64,000 bases of DNA from Ardenticatenaceae bacterium (GTDB lineage Bacteria; Chloroflexota; Anaerolineae; Promineifilales; Promineifilaceae), in assembly GCA_030065875.1 (NCBI GenBank), contig JASJCR010000001.1:91239-155238 (forward strand), written 5' to 3'. Both the position numbers and the translations under genes were made by a program. Shown piece after piece: positions 1-8,189 of this stretch (its first letter is position 1; the number at the start of each line of letters is the position of its first letter). Under the pieces are notes generated by a model that did not search any database, was not told the DNA's origin, and saw nothing but the letters and a program-made list of their open reading frames with translations.

Positions 1-121
1 CTTTGGCAGACGCGCTAAAAGCTGCTTCGGCCATATAACGCACATAGTTTGCGTGGTTGACGTGGTGGTATGCATCACACTCGTGATAGCGTACTGGAAA
101 TTGGAGGACGTGTGCGGGCAT
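1..121 (-). CDS. Acyl-CoA thioesterase, hot-dog fold (5' part only)
   Basis: This is the first 40 codons of a gene that continues beyond the left edge. The translation begins MPAHVLQFPVRYHECDAYHH and goes on with VNHANYVRYM. That is the N-terminal active-site region of the 4HBT/YbgC hot-dog thioesterase family, where an Asp in the R(Y)xExD segment (here D16) and an HVNxxxY stretch line the active site. These enzymes hydrolyse acyl-CoA or aromatic acyl-CoA thioesters in the cytoplasm. The ATG lies 3 nt after the stop codon of the VOC gene upstream, so the two are almost certainly co-transcribed. The substrate cannot be told from the visible part. Confidence 0.8.
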   Translation of the reverse strand, partial: MPAHVLQFPVRYHECDAYHHVNHANYVRYMAEAAFSASAK

Positions 122-124
122 TGA

Positions 125-520
125 TTACCGTTTGGGCCAGGCCGGGTCTAAAAAAGTTTGAATTTCAATCAGGTAGCCGTTTGGATCTCGCAAAAAAAGA
201 TGATAGATGTTGAATTTTTCGTAAAGAGTTGGCGGCTTTTCGATGGTGATCGATAAAGATTGCAAATAATCATGCCACTCATCTACTTCATCACTGGTGA
301 GGGTTATGATGATGCCCTCTTGATCTTCGGATGTTCGACCAACGGCCGTGCCGGATTGACAGAAACCGATAAATCCACCAGGGCTGACCTGGTAAATGCG
401 GCAAGGTCCCTGATCGAGGATTAAGGGTAATCCTAAAATCGTCTCATAAAATTCGGTGGTTGTTTCCAGATTCTTTGTATAAAGGAAGGTAACCAATTGA
501 TCAATTTTCGGTTTTGTCAT
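125..520 (-). CDS. VOC-family (glyoxalase/bleomycin-resistance fold) protein
   Basis: The 131-residue protein has the size of a single vicinal-oxygen-chelate domain pair. Typical features are the N-terminal beta strand followed by a helix ending FYETILGLPL (about 24-33), and the C-terminal DPNGYLIEI segment (112-120), in which E119 sits at the usual metal-ligand position. Such proteins bind a divalent metal and act as glyoxalase-like lyases, dioxygenases or drug-binding proteins. The sequence alone does not say which. It heads a two-gene unit with the thioesterase that starts 3 nt downstream, which hints at a small-molecule or acyl-CoA detoxification role, but that is only inference. Confidence 0.82.
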   Translation of the reverse strand: MTKPKIDQLVTFLYTKNLETTTEFYETILGLPLILDQGPCRIYQVSPGGFIGFCQSGTAVGRTSEDQEGIIITLTSDEVDEWHDYLQSLSITIEKPPTLYEKFNIYHLFLRDPNGYLIEIQTFLDPAWPKR

Positions 521-642
521 GATTTAAGCGAGCTTTTGCTAATTTGGCTGAGTTGTGAATAATGGTGGGCTTGTTGCCGACTCATTATTTGGAAAGATTT
601 TCCGATTTCGGCAGGGCGATAATTTTGATACAGGATACGTTC

Positions 643-1737
643 ATGGGCAAGCGAATTGCAATTTGTTTATTGATAATTGTAGCGGTCTCGGCCTGCCAAA
701 ACCAACCGGCCGTCAACAGTGGTGAAGGTGGGTTTGGCTCGACCACAGGGGAATCAGCCGCGGAAGTTAGTGATGCAGCGGTCGAAACATCGTCAGAAGA
801 CGGGCTGCAGCCGGTTTCCGCGGAAATTTCGGTCTCCCCGGACGTCGATGTGACCTGGAATGCGATGGTGACAATCTTTGGCCGGGATGTCACTCCCGGT
901 GAAACCGTTTACTTACAGGGGCAAATCGAAAATGAGCAGCAGGCTTTTATTTTGGGGCAGGCTTCCGTTGGGGCAAATGGGGAATTTTCTTTGGAAACGA
1001 TGGTTCCGGCCGGCTATTTTGGGGAAACCATGCAAATATACGCGCTTTCTGCGAATGGTGAAATATTGGCAGAGACGTCTTTGGAATACGGCCGGCGAAC
1101 GCGTTTGATGAAAGTATCCGATCGCGATTCCGGTTTTACCTTAACCATTCCTAACGTCTGGGAAGCCAGCGAACCGCTGGTGACGCCATTGGGCAATATG
1201 ATTTTGCTTGGTCCTCGGCCGTTGGTGTCCGGCAATCCAGCCACAAGCACGATATTAATTAGCCAAAGCGATCGCCTGACGGCCGAAGAAGCAGCTTCTC
1301 TTTTGTCATGTGGCAGCGAGGATTGTCTATCTTCTCCATCATTTACGACGGTTGATGTTGCCGGATCCACGGCTCAACGATTAACAATCGGAAGTGAGGA
1401 TACGCCGGCCTTAGAGTGGTATTTTCTGGAGGCAAACGACCGACTTGTTTATTTCACGCTCCACGATCCGGTCACCCTTCAAACCATCCCCCGGCTGCTG
1501 CAGTCCATTGAAATAAATCCGGTAACGCCGACTCCCACATATACCCCGACGCCAACCTTTACCCCGACCGCTACGGCGACGCCAACCGCGACAGCAACCA
1601 GCACGCCAACGCCCACGAACACCCCTACGGAAACACCGCTACCGCTGCCCACAGCCACATCAACTATCACGGCAACCCTGACGCTTGATCCTGATGTGAC
1701 TCCAACGCTTGATCCTGAAGTGACCGCGGAACCATAG
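643..1737 (+). CDS. Lipoprotein with Ig-like domain and Thr-Pro rich C-terminal tail
   Basis: I chose the ATG at 643, not the upstream one at 562. From 643 the protein begins with a lipoprotein signal: positive MGKR, a hydrophobic core, and the lipobox VSAC with Cys18. The mature part has a Ser/Gly/Glu-rich spacer, an all-beta Ig-like segment (about 70-155, containing VTIFGRDVTPGETVYLQG), then a mixed domain (about 165-305). The tail of about 60 residues is almost pure Thr/Pro/Ala (TPTPT repeats), typical of surface proteins in Chloroflexota. The protein should be anchored on the outside of the membrane. I do not recognise a catalytic domain. The CPBP protease gene follows 10 nt later and is probably co-transcribed. 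Confidence 0.75.
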   Translation: MGKRIAICLLIIVAVSACQNQPAVNSGEGGFGSTTGESAAEVSDAAVETSSEDGLQPVSAEISVSPDVDVTWNAMVTIFGRDVTPGETVYLQGQIENEQQAFILGQASVGANGEFSLETMVPAGYFGETMQIYALSANGEILAETSLEYGRRTRLMKVSDRDSGFTLTIPNVWEASEPLVTPLGNMILLGPRPLVSGNPATSTILISQSDRLTAEEAASLLSCGSEDCLSSPSFTTVDVAGSTAQRLTIGSEDTPALEWYFLEANDRLVYFTLHDPVTLQTIPRLLQSIEINPVTPTPTYTPTPTFTPTATATPTATATSTPTPTNTPTETPLPLPTATSTITATLTLDPDVTPTLDPEVTAEP

Positions 1738-1747
1738 AAAGGTAAGT

Positions 1748-2506
1748 ATGACTCCTTCTCCAACCCATATAGATTCAGACAACCGCTTTTTGACCCGATT
1801 TTGGACAATTATGGAGGTTTTTTTGATCGGGGTGGCCGTCGTTTTTCTGTTGATGGGTGGCGTAGCCATAATCTACATCGTATTTGATATCCCCTTCACG
1901 GCCGGTGGAGAAGAGGTTGAGCTCACATTGCCCTTTAACCTGGCTCTTGTGGCCCTCAACGCTTTTGCATTTGCGGTGCCAGTTGCCGTTGCTTTATGGA
2001 TAAAAAGAGGGGAGAAACACCCCTTTGGGTTTGGGTGGATGTTGCCGGAGCGATCTTGGTTTGTAACCGCAGCTGTTTTGGGAGCGGCCGTTATCTTTAT
2101 CACCAACCTGATCGCTTATTTGGTGTTTGAATTGCTGGATGCGGAGCCGGTTAACCCACAGCTCGATATGGTTGTTCCGGATGGGTTTTCATGGTTGGGG
2201 GCTGTCGGCATGACGATTGGGGTGGGTGTTTTGGTCCCCCTCGCTGAAGAATGGCTTTTTCGAGGAGTGATTCATCGGTGGCTGCGGCAGTTTCTTTCCT
2301 TTTGGCCGGCCGTTTTGCTGAGCAGCTTTATCTTTGGTTTGCTCCATATCGAGCCGGCAATTGCGGCCGGAGCGGCGGTTTTAGGGGGCATCTGCGCCTG
2401 GATATACGAGCGATCAGAATCAATTTGGCCGGCCGTGATTGTGCATCTAATCAACAATGCTTCCAAAGTGATTCTGATTTACTGGCTGTTAGCGGTAGAG
2501 GTTTGA
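1748..2506 (+). CDS. CPBP-family intramembrane metalloprotease
   Basis: The 252-residue integral membrane protein carries the three motifs of the CPBP (CAAX protease and bacteriocin-processing, Abi/Rce1) family. These are EEWLFR (E167, E168, R172), a His in FGLLH (H200), and HLINN (H233, N236/N237). The glutamates and histidines form the active site inside the membrane. About eight hydrophobic segments are visible. Bacterial members cleave membrane or secreted peptides or act in self-immunity; the target here is unknown. It follows the TPTP lipoprotein by 10 nt. Its last 28 bases overlap the 3' end of the convergent histidine kinase gene, so there is no room for a separate terminator. Confidence 0.88.
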   Translation: MTPSPTHIDSDNRFLTRFWTIMEVFLIGVAVVFLLMGGVAIIYIVFDIPFTAGGEEVELTLPFNLALVALNAFAFAVPVAVALWIKRGEKHPFGFGWMLPERSWFVTAAVLGAAVIFITNLIAYLVFELLDAEPVNPQLDMVVPDGFSWLGAVGMTIGVGVLVPLAEEWLFRGVIHRWLRQFLSFWPAVLLSSFIFGLLHIEPAIAAGAAVLGGICAWIYERSESIWPAVIVHLINNASKVILIYWLLAVEV

Positions 2507-4935
2507 TCAGCGTTTCTTTCCTGGTCCGGTTGAAAAGGGGAAATGGTGAATGTGAAGGTTGTTCCTTCATCCGAGCTGTTAGAAATCCAGATTTTTTCAT
2601 TTTGAGCTTCAACCGCCATTTTGCAAAAGGCAAGCCCCAGACCGCTGCCTGAGTTGGCAATGTGACCGGTTTGAAACTTCTCAAATAAGCTGTCTTCTAA
2701 ATATTCTGGGATGCCGTGACCCTGGTCGGTAATCGACAGTTCAATTTTTTCACCGCTTTTTGAACGCCGCGTTTCAATACGGACCGTTGAGTTTTCCCGC
2801 GTAAATTTTAAGCCATTGTCCAACAGATTTTGCAGCACGCGGGCGATTAATTCCCGATCACCCTGAGCCAGCTTTGTATTGGCCGCCATTTCTTTTTGTA
2901 TCTCTACATTTTTTTCGTGGGCCAACGGTTCGATGGCCAAAGTGGCCTCATTTATTTCCGCTTCCAGGTTGAACGATTCGATATTAATCGGCATCCGCTG
3001 AGATTCCAGGCGGCTGATATCCAAAATACCGTTGACGAGGTGGAGCATTTTCTCCGAATTGGTTTCGATAATGTTGACCAGCTGACTTTGTTCCGGATCA
3101 TCATTTAGCCCCGGTTCGAGCAGTGAACGCAGTACGCTGATTCCGGTGCTAATAATATGCAGCGGGTTGCGCAGATCGTGAACCATGGTGTGGGTTAGCT
3201 CTCTGCGCAGCTTTTCAACCAGCTGTTGCCCTGTGATATCGCGAAGGGAAATGACCCGGCCGATATAGATTCCCTGGACAATGATTGGTAAAAAGGTAAT
3301 CTGGAGAATGCGTCGGCCGACGGTAAACTCAATTGGATTTGATGGCGATCGCGTTGGCGAATTATGTTTCAGCTCAGATTGAATGGCGGCGATTAACTCA
3401 TCCCCCTGGCCGTCCAAAGCTTTATATAAATCATCGATATTTTTGCCCAGCCAGGTAGTTGGTCCTTCCGAAACAGATAAAAATGCCAGTGCATTGTGGT
3501 TGACAACCAGAATTTCATTTTCCGGGTCTACTAATATGAGACCATCACGGTTGGTTTCAATGATGGCGTTGAGGCGGCCGGATTGATCGGACAGTGCTTG
3601 CAGAAGATTGGCGTTGGCAATCGTCATCGTAGTTGCTTCGGCAATTGACCGAGCGAGAGCCACGTCTTCCTGCAAAAAGCGATACGGTTCACGGTCCGCT
3701 AAGTAAAGAACGCCCACCGTCTGATCGGCCATCACCATGGGCACAAATAATTCGCTGCGGATTGCCTGATGTTTAAATACGTTTGATTCCTCACTGGCCA
3801 AATCATTGTTTAAATCAATTTTTCGGTTGATGATCACCTGCCCCATGTGGTTGTTTTCATCAATTGTCAGGTGTTTGGCGTTGGTGAGTGATGGGGGGCT
3901 GACGGCTAACACCTTCAGGCGGGTTTTTTCCGGATCTGGGACCAGGATGGTACACACCGACCAGCCGGTAAGGGCGACAACCGTGTCGGTGATATTTTGG
4001 GCGGTGCCGGTCGGGTCATTTTGCTGGCTGATCCCCTGTAGAACTTCGTATAGTACTGCTTGGCGATCGATCAGGGCCCGCTGCTCCTCAAATATTTGAG
4101 CGCTGCTGAGCGCCATGACAATTTGATGGGAGGCGTGCACCAAGATGTCTAAATCCCGGTTCCCAAAGTGATGCGGCAAATTGTGGATAAGAGTTAAGAC
4201 CCCAATAATCGTTTGTTGCTGCATGAGGGGAACAGATAAGGCTGACCGATCGCGATAGGGCGCGTCGGGCATTGACACCCACCGGTCATCTTCGGCGGCA
4301 TCAAAAACGATGGCTGGCTGTTTGTGATCGACCGCCCACCCAGCGATGCCGTTTGCCAAGACTTGATTGGCCAGGGTCAGGACCTTGTCAGGTCGCATAT
4401 CGCGATTGGGGAAAATCGCCCCGGTAACCTCGAGCGACCCATCAAGCAATATCAAACTACCCGTGTCGGCTTTGGTAGCGGCAATTGCCAGGTTGACGAT
4501 TTTGGACAGGGTTGACTGCACATCGGTTGTGGCGGTCAGAGTTTCGGAAATTTCGATGATTCGATCAAAAAACGTCTGTTGATTTTCAAATTCATCGAGA
4601 TCGTTGGTTAATTTAACCGTTTTAGCCATTAATCGGCGATTTTCTGATTGCAGCTGATGTTGGGAGATGGCATTTTTCTCCGTCCCAAGCTGATGGGCTC
4701 GAAATCCCTTAAACCACAAATATACCCAAATACCGATCCCCCCCATGACCAAAATGGTGGCGATCATCTGCAGGTTTGTTTGCGTACTAAATAGGAGCAA
4801 GCCAAAACCAATACAGAAAAGAACCGCAGAACAACCGATTAAAAAGTATTCATGCGCCTGAATGTGGACGGCATGAGGTATCGGTGATTCTCCCGGTGTA
4901 GCGGAGTGATGAGGTTGGGCTATTTTTTTCTCCAT
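2479..4935 (-). CDS. Membrane-anchored GAF/PAS sensor histidine kinase
   Basis: This 818-residue protein has two transmembrane helices near the N-terminus (about 29-75), a short coiled coil, two GAF domains (about 125-275 and 290-440) and a PAS-like domain (about 450-560). Next comes HisKA with the phospho-acceptor H586 in MVHDLRNPLHIIS, then a HATPase domain with the N box (LLDNGLKFT), G1 (DQGHGIPE) and G2 (GSGLGLAFCKMA). It should autophosphorylate on H586 and pass phosphate to a response regulator, but none is adjacent. The small cytoplasmic GAF/PAS modules suggest an intracellular ligand, redox or light signal. The N-terminus is fixed by MEKKIAQ just before the first helix. It is convergent with the CPBP gene and overlaps it by 28 bp. 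Confidence 0.9.
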   Translation of the reverse strand: MEKKIAQPHHSATPGESPIPHAVHIQAHEYFLIGCSAVLFCIGFGLLLFSTQTNLQMIATILVMGGIGIWVYLWFKGFRAHQLGTEKNAISQHQLQSENRRLMAKTVKLTNDLDEFENQQTFFDRIIEISETLTATTDVQSTLSKIVNLAIAATKADTGSLILLDGSLEVTGAIFPNRDMRPDKVLTLANQVLANGIAGWAVDHKQPAIVFDAAEDDRWVSMPDAPYRDRSALSVPLMQQQTIIGVLTLIHNLPHHFGNRDLDILVHASHQIVMALSSAQIFEEQRALIDRQAVLYEVLQGISQQNDPTGTAQNITDTVVALTGWSVCTILVPDPEKTRLKVLAVSPPSLTNAKHLTIDENNHMGQVIINRKIDLNNDLASEESNVFKHQAIRSELFVPMVMADQTVGVLYLADREPYRFLQEDVALARSIAEATTMTIANANLLQALSDQSGRLNAIIETNRDGLILVDPENEILVVNHNALAFLSVSEGPTTWLGKNIDDLYKALDGQGDELIAAIQSELKHNSPTRSPSNPIEFTVGRRILQITFLPIIVQGIYIGRVISLRDITGQQLVEKLRRELTHTMVHDLRNPLHIISTGISVLRSLLEPGLNDDPEQSQLVNIIETNSEKMLHLVNGILDISRLESQRMPINIESFNLEAEINEATLAIEPLAHEKNVEIQKEMAANTKLAQGDRELIARVLQNLLDNGLKFTRENSTVRIETRRSKSGEKIELSITDQGHGIPEYLEDSLFEKFQTGHIANSGSGLGLAFCKMAVEAQNEKIWISNSSDEGTTFTFTISPFQPDQERNADQTSTANSQ

Positions 4936-5178
4936 TTGAGTAACCCAGCTAATGATTGCAAAGGCTCAGTAATCAAATACATAGGCAGTAAAATGTGATT
5001 TATGGCATTCATCATAACGAATTTTGACCCGGTAAAAAATACCTATAGGTCCTATTTTGACCGTTTAAACCTCTATTTCTGTAGGTCATAGGTCTTGTTT
5101 TTGGCCGTCCTGTCCTAAGGGCTCAAACGTGACCAGCTGTTTAATGGTACAGCGGCACAACTTGGGCAATATTGATAA
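4936..5178. other. Intergenic region upstream of the GAF/PAS kinase
   Basis: This is the promoter side of the kinase gene and the 3' flank of pnp. It is AT-rich near the kinase start. It contains a partly repeated word, CCTATAGGTC at about 5042-5053 and GTAGGTCATAGGTC at about 5081-5094. I see no ORF, tRNA or clear promoter match. Confidence 0.4.
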
Positions 5179-5212
5179 AAAAAGGATCTGTGGCAAACCA
5201 CAGATCCTTTTT
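5179..5212 (-). terminator. Intrinsic terminator after pnp (symmetrical)
   Basis: A perfect 15-bp stem (AAAAAGGATCTGTGG at 5179-5193 with CCACAGATCCTTTTT at 5198-5212) has a 4-nt CAAA loop and A/T tracts on both flanks. It lies 38 nt past the pnp stop, so it should end rpsO-pnp transcripts. Its A/T symmetry lets it work in both directions. Confidence 0.88.
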
Positions 5213-5250
5213 GGTATCTAATCAGTGAGTAGGCCAAAAGTTAGATAAGA

Positions 5251-7434
5251 TTATCGACGACGTCTATTGCCACCGCGGCCGCCGCGATTTCCACCGCGTC
5301 GTTGGCCACCAGCTTGATCAGCAGCGATCGCTTCTTCGATCGTCCACCCCTCAACAACGGCCCGACGAGAAAGACGGACCTTTCCGTCCGGACTGATAGC
5401 GGTGACCATTACCATCGCTTCATCTCCAAGCTGCAGAACATCTTCAACTTTGTTGATCCGTTCAGGTGAAATTTGGGAGATGTGAACCATGCCGTCTACA
5501 CCGGGCAAAATTTCGATAAACGCACCAAAATCTGTGGTGCGGACCACTTTACCGCTGTAAACCTGGCCAACTTCAGCTTCTTTGGTGAGCAGTTCAATCT
5601 GCCGCAGCGCTTCGTCTGATTTTTGACCGCTGGTGCCGGCCACATAAATGGTGCCGTCTTCCTGGATATCAATTGATACTTCGTAATCTTCTTCCAGGCT
5701 GCGGATCGTGCTGCCGCCTTTGCCGATGATCGCCCCGATTTTTTCCGGATTGATTTTGATGGTCAGCATGCGTGGTGCCCATTTATTGAGTTCCTCACGC
5801 GGTGCCGCAATCCTTGAGGTCATGTTTTCGAGGATTTCCAGACGAGCTGCTCTGGCCTGGCCAAGCGCTTCCGCCATAATTTCCTGTGTTAACCCGGAAA
5901 TTTTGATATCCATTTGCAGGGCGGTGACCCCTTCAGAGGTTCCGGCGACCTTGAAGTCCATATCTCCCAGGTGGTCTTCCAAACCTTGAATATCGGTCAG
6001 GATAGCGTAATTGTCTTCGTCGCTGATTAACCCCATGGCGATCCCGGCGACCGGCCGTTTGATGGGCACGCCACAATCCATCAGCGCCAATGTTGAAGCG
6101 CAAACACTACCCTGGCTGGTGCTGCCATTGGAGGAGAGAACTTCAGAGACCACGCGAATGGTATACGGGAACTCTTCTTCTGAAGGGATGACCGGCAGTA
6201 GGGCATTCCGCGCCAGCTCACCGTGACCAATTTCGCGCCGTTTGGGGCCACGAAGGAACCAGGTTTCACCGGTTGAGAAGGGAGGGAAATTGTAGTGATG
6301 CAGGAAGCGTTTGGTTGAGGCTGCTTCCAGGCCATCTAATTTTTGTGCCTCGCGCAGGGTTCCCAGAGAAGCGATCGACATGACCTGGGTTTCCCCGCGT
6401 TTAAACAGGCCGGAGCCATGTGCGCGGGGGCTTATCCCGATATCGGAGCTCAGCTCGCGAATGGTGGTCATATCTCGCCCGTCCGGCCGAGTGCGGTCGT
6501 TGAGGATCCGATCGCGGACCGATTTTTTGACGATGGTATTAATCGCTTCCTTAATTGAGCCGGGGTCAAGTTCCTCATCTTCTTCGGTCATTTCGGCCAC
6601 AATTTCTTCGGTCATGGCATTCATGACGTCACGGCGCACGTGACGATCCGGGTTGTCGATTTGAGCCTGACGTATTTGATCCCCAAAACGATTGTTGACC
6701 GTTTCGAACATCGTCTCATCGGGCAGCATGACGATCACTTCGCTTTTTTCTTTGCCGATTTCGGCCGCCATCTGTTCTTGCGTGGCGATGAGCGGCTGGA
6801 TCGCATCGTGGCCAAAGGCCAGTGCTTCAACTAGCAAATCTTCCGAGATTTCATTGGCCCGGGATTCGACCATGATAATGGCGTCTTTGGTGCCGGCGAT
6901 CCGCAAATCGAGGTCGCTGTTATCCATCGCTTCGATTTTTGGATTGGCGATCAGTTCTCCATCGATGTAGCCGATCCGCACGGCGCCAACCGGCCCGTCC
7001 CACGGTATATTGGAGATCGACAGGGCTGCGCTGGCCGCATTAACCGCCTGTACATCCATGAAATTTTCTCCATCAGATGAGAGCGTGGTAATGATAACCT
7101 GCACTTCGTTGCGCATTCCTTTGGGGAACAGCGGCCGCAGCGGCCGGTCGGTCAGGCGAGCGACCAAAACCGCATCGGTTGTGGCTCGCCCTTCGCGGCG
7201 GAAGAAGCTGCCGGGAATGCGGCCGGCCGCATAGAGCTTCTCCTCATAATCTACGCTCAAAGGGAAAAAATCCAGCCCTTCACGAGCGGACCTGGCCATG
7301 GTGGCGGTGGCCAGCAGCATACAATCTCCAAAGTAGATTGTCACTGCACCACCGGCCTGACCGGCCAGGGTGCCGGTACCGAAGGTGATCTCTTGATCAC
7401 CAACAACGGTTGTGTAACGTTTTTCTTCAATCAT
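5251..7434 (-). CDS. pnp: Polyribonucleotide nucleotidyltransferase (PNPase)
   Basis: The 727-residue protein is full length for PNPase, the phosphate-dependent 3'-5' exoribonuclease and degradosome component. In order it has a first RNase PH domain (about 1-215), a helical linker (about 225-310), and a second RNase PH domain (about 315-545, with SDIGISPRAHGSGLFKRGETQ). Next come a KH domain with IIGKGGSTIRSL (about 565-580) and an S1 domain with GAFIEILPGVDGMVHISQIS (about 640-660). The tail is an Arg/Gly-rich stretch (GGQRRGGNRGGRGGNRRRR) that probably adds RNA affinity. AAGGAG at 7445-7450 lies 10 nt before the ATG. It follows rpsO, the usual rpsO-pnp pairing, with a long hairpin between them that may control its expression. 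Confidence 0.98.
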   Translation of the reverse strand: MIEEKRYTTVVGDQEITFGTGTLAGQAGGAVTIYFGDCMLLATATMARSAREGLDFFPLSVDYEEKLYAAGRIPGSFFRREGRATTDAVLVARLTDRPLRPLFPKGMRNEVQVIITTLSSDGENFMDVQAVNAASAALSISNIPWDGPVGAVRIGYIDGELIANPKIEAMDNSDLDLRIAGTKDAIIMVESRANEISEDLLVEALAFGHDAIQPLIATQEQMAAEIGKEKSEVIVMLPDETMFETVNNRFGDQIRQAQIDNPDRHVRRDVMNAMTEEIVAEMTEEDEELDPGSIKEAINTIVKKSVRDRILNDRTRPDGRDMTTIRELSSDIGISPRAHGSGLFKRGETQVMSIASLGTLREAQKLDGLEAASTKRFLHHYNFPPFSTGETWFLRGPKRREIGHGELARNALLPVIPSEEEFPYTIRVVSEVLSSNGSTSQGSVCASTLALMDCGVPIKRPVAGIAMGLISDEDNYAILTDIQGLEDHLGDMDFKVAGTSEGVTALQMDIKISGLTQEIMAEALGQARAARLEILENMTSRIAAPREELNKWAPRMLTIKINPEKIGAIIGKGGSTIRSLEEDYEVSIDIQEDGTIYVAGTSGQKSDEALRQIELLTKEAEVGQVYSGKVVRTTDFGAFIEILPGVDGMVHISQISPERINKVEDVLQLGDEAMVMVTAISPDGKVRLSRRAVVEGWTIEEAIAADQAGGQRRGGNRGGRGGNRRRR

Positions 7435-7588
7435 TAATTATTAACTCCTTATGAATTAATGTTGAAGCGAACAAAATCTCATGCAATTGTTCATCGACCC
7501 AGCAGGGATAAAGGCATCGTCAGCCTATCTACTCCTGACTGTGGCAAGACGCAATTTACAGGCGATTCGACTATTTGGATTGGCAAAT

Positions 7589-7668
7589 GTGGAGGGGATT
7601 TTAGGAACTAGGGCTTGACCCGTAGCCTGCTAAGAGGCAAGACCCAATTCCTAAAAATCATTTTCCAC
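7589..7668 (-). promoter_or_regulatory. Long imperfect hairpin in the rpsO-pnp intergenic leader
   Basis: About 80 nt folds back on itself: GTGGA (7589-7593) with TCCAC (7664-7668), GATTTTAGGAA (7597-7607) with TTCCTAAAAATC (7648-7659), and GGGCTTG (7611-7617) with CAAGACCC (7638-7645). It lies 155 nt upstream of the pnp start, inside the presumed rpsO-pnp transcript. In Escherichia coli the pnp leader carries a long stem cut by RNase III, which is the basis of PNPase autoregulation. A similar role here is inference. It has no clean U-run in the minus direction, so it is less likely to be a simple terminator. Confidence 0.55.
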
Positions 7669-7765
7669 CTCGACACAAATTGTCAATCTTTAAGCGTTCG
7701 CTGATTGTAATTATGGGTTTAAAAAACATTGAGGTGACCGAGACCGGCCACCCCAACGGACTTAA

Positions 7766-8041
7766 CTATTTAATTGGGCGTATGCCAAGTTTTTGGCGTA
7801 CAGTTTCATATCGCTCATAATCTTTCTTTTGCAGATAGACGAGCAATTTTCGCCGTTTACCCACCATTTTTAGGAGCCCACGGCGTGAACTATGGTCATG
7901 CTTATGCTCTTTTAAATGGCTTTGCAGATAGTTAATACGCTCTGTAAACAGAGCAATTTGGACCTCCGGTGAACCGGAGTCACCTTCCCCCTGGCCGAAT
8001 TCTTTAATAATTTCAGCCTTACGTTCCAGTGAAATCGACAT
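7766..8041 (-). CDS. rpsO: Small-subunit ribosomal protein S15
   Basis: The 91-residue protein matches the usual 88-89 residue S15. Hallmarks are [20 protein letters not shown], the [22 protein letters not shown] helix-turn (given here in two parts: [12 protein letters not shown] and [10 protein letters not shown]), and [10 protein letters not shown]. It binds the three-way junction of 16S rRNA early in 30S assembly. GAGG lies a few bases before the ATG (in GTGAGGTAAAAATG). A strong sigma70-type promoter sits 82-109 nt upstream. A hairpin lies between that promoter and the start, and pnp follows in the same direction. The coordinates are well fixed because no other start is available. Confidence 0.98.
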   Translation of the reverse strand: MSISLERKAEIIKEFGQGEGDSGSPEVQIALFTERINYLQSHLKEHKHDHSSRRGLLKMVGKRRKLLVYLQKKDYERYETVRQKLGIRPIK

Positions 8042-8071
8042 TTTTACCTCACAAATATAAAGTGTGTCATA

Positions 8072-8100
8072 TCCGAGTTGCCGTCATGTCGAGCAACGGA
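8072..8100 (-). promoter_or_regulatory. Hairpin in the rpsO 5' leader
   Basis: In the RNA sense, TCCGTTGC at the promoter-proximal side pairs with GCAACTCGGA, with a 2-nt bulge and an 11-nt loop. The hairpin ends about 30 nt before the S15 start codon. S15 commonly represses its own mRNA by binding structured leaders that differ between phyla, so this is a candidate operator. Sequence supports only the pairing. Confidence 0.4.
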
Positions 8101-8122
8101 CAACCAAGAAAGACCACCTATT

Positions 8123-8150
8123 ATTATACCGTTTCTGGGGTATGTGCCAA
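8123..8150 (-). promoter_or_regulatory. Sigma70-type promoter for rpsO-pnp
   Basis: On the minus strand, TTGGCA (8145-8150) is followed 16 nt later by a perfect TATAAT (8123-8128). The predicted start near 8116 gives a leader of about 75 nt before the rpsO ATG at 8041. This is one of the two best promoter matches in the window. Confidence 0.7.
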
Positions 8151-8189
8151 ATATCGCCCCCCCGATCTGATTAAAAACTCATGGTGTGG

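Noticed and set aside
562..642. Upstream start for the first lipoprotein
   Set aside because: It would put 27 residues before a clear lipoprotein signal (MGKRIAICLLIIVAVSAC), which would spoil export. ATG 643 is preferred.
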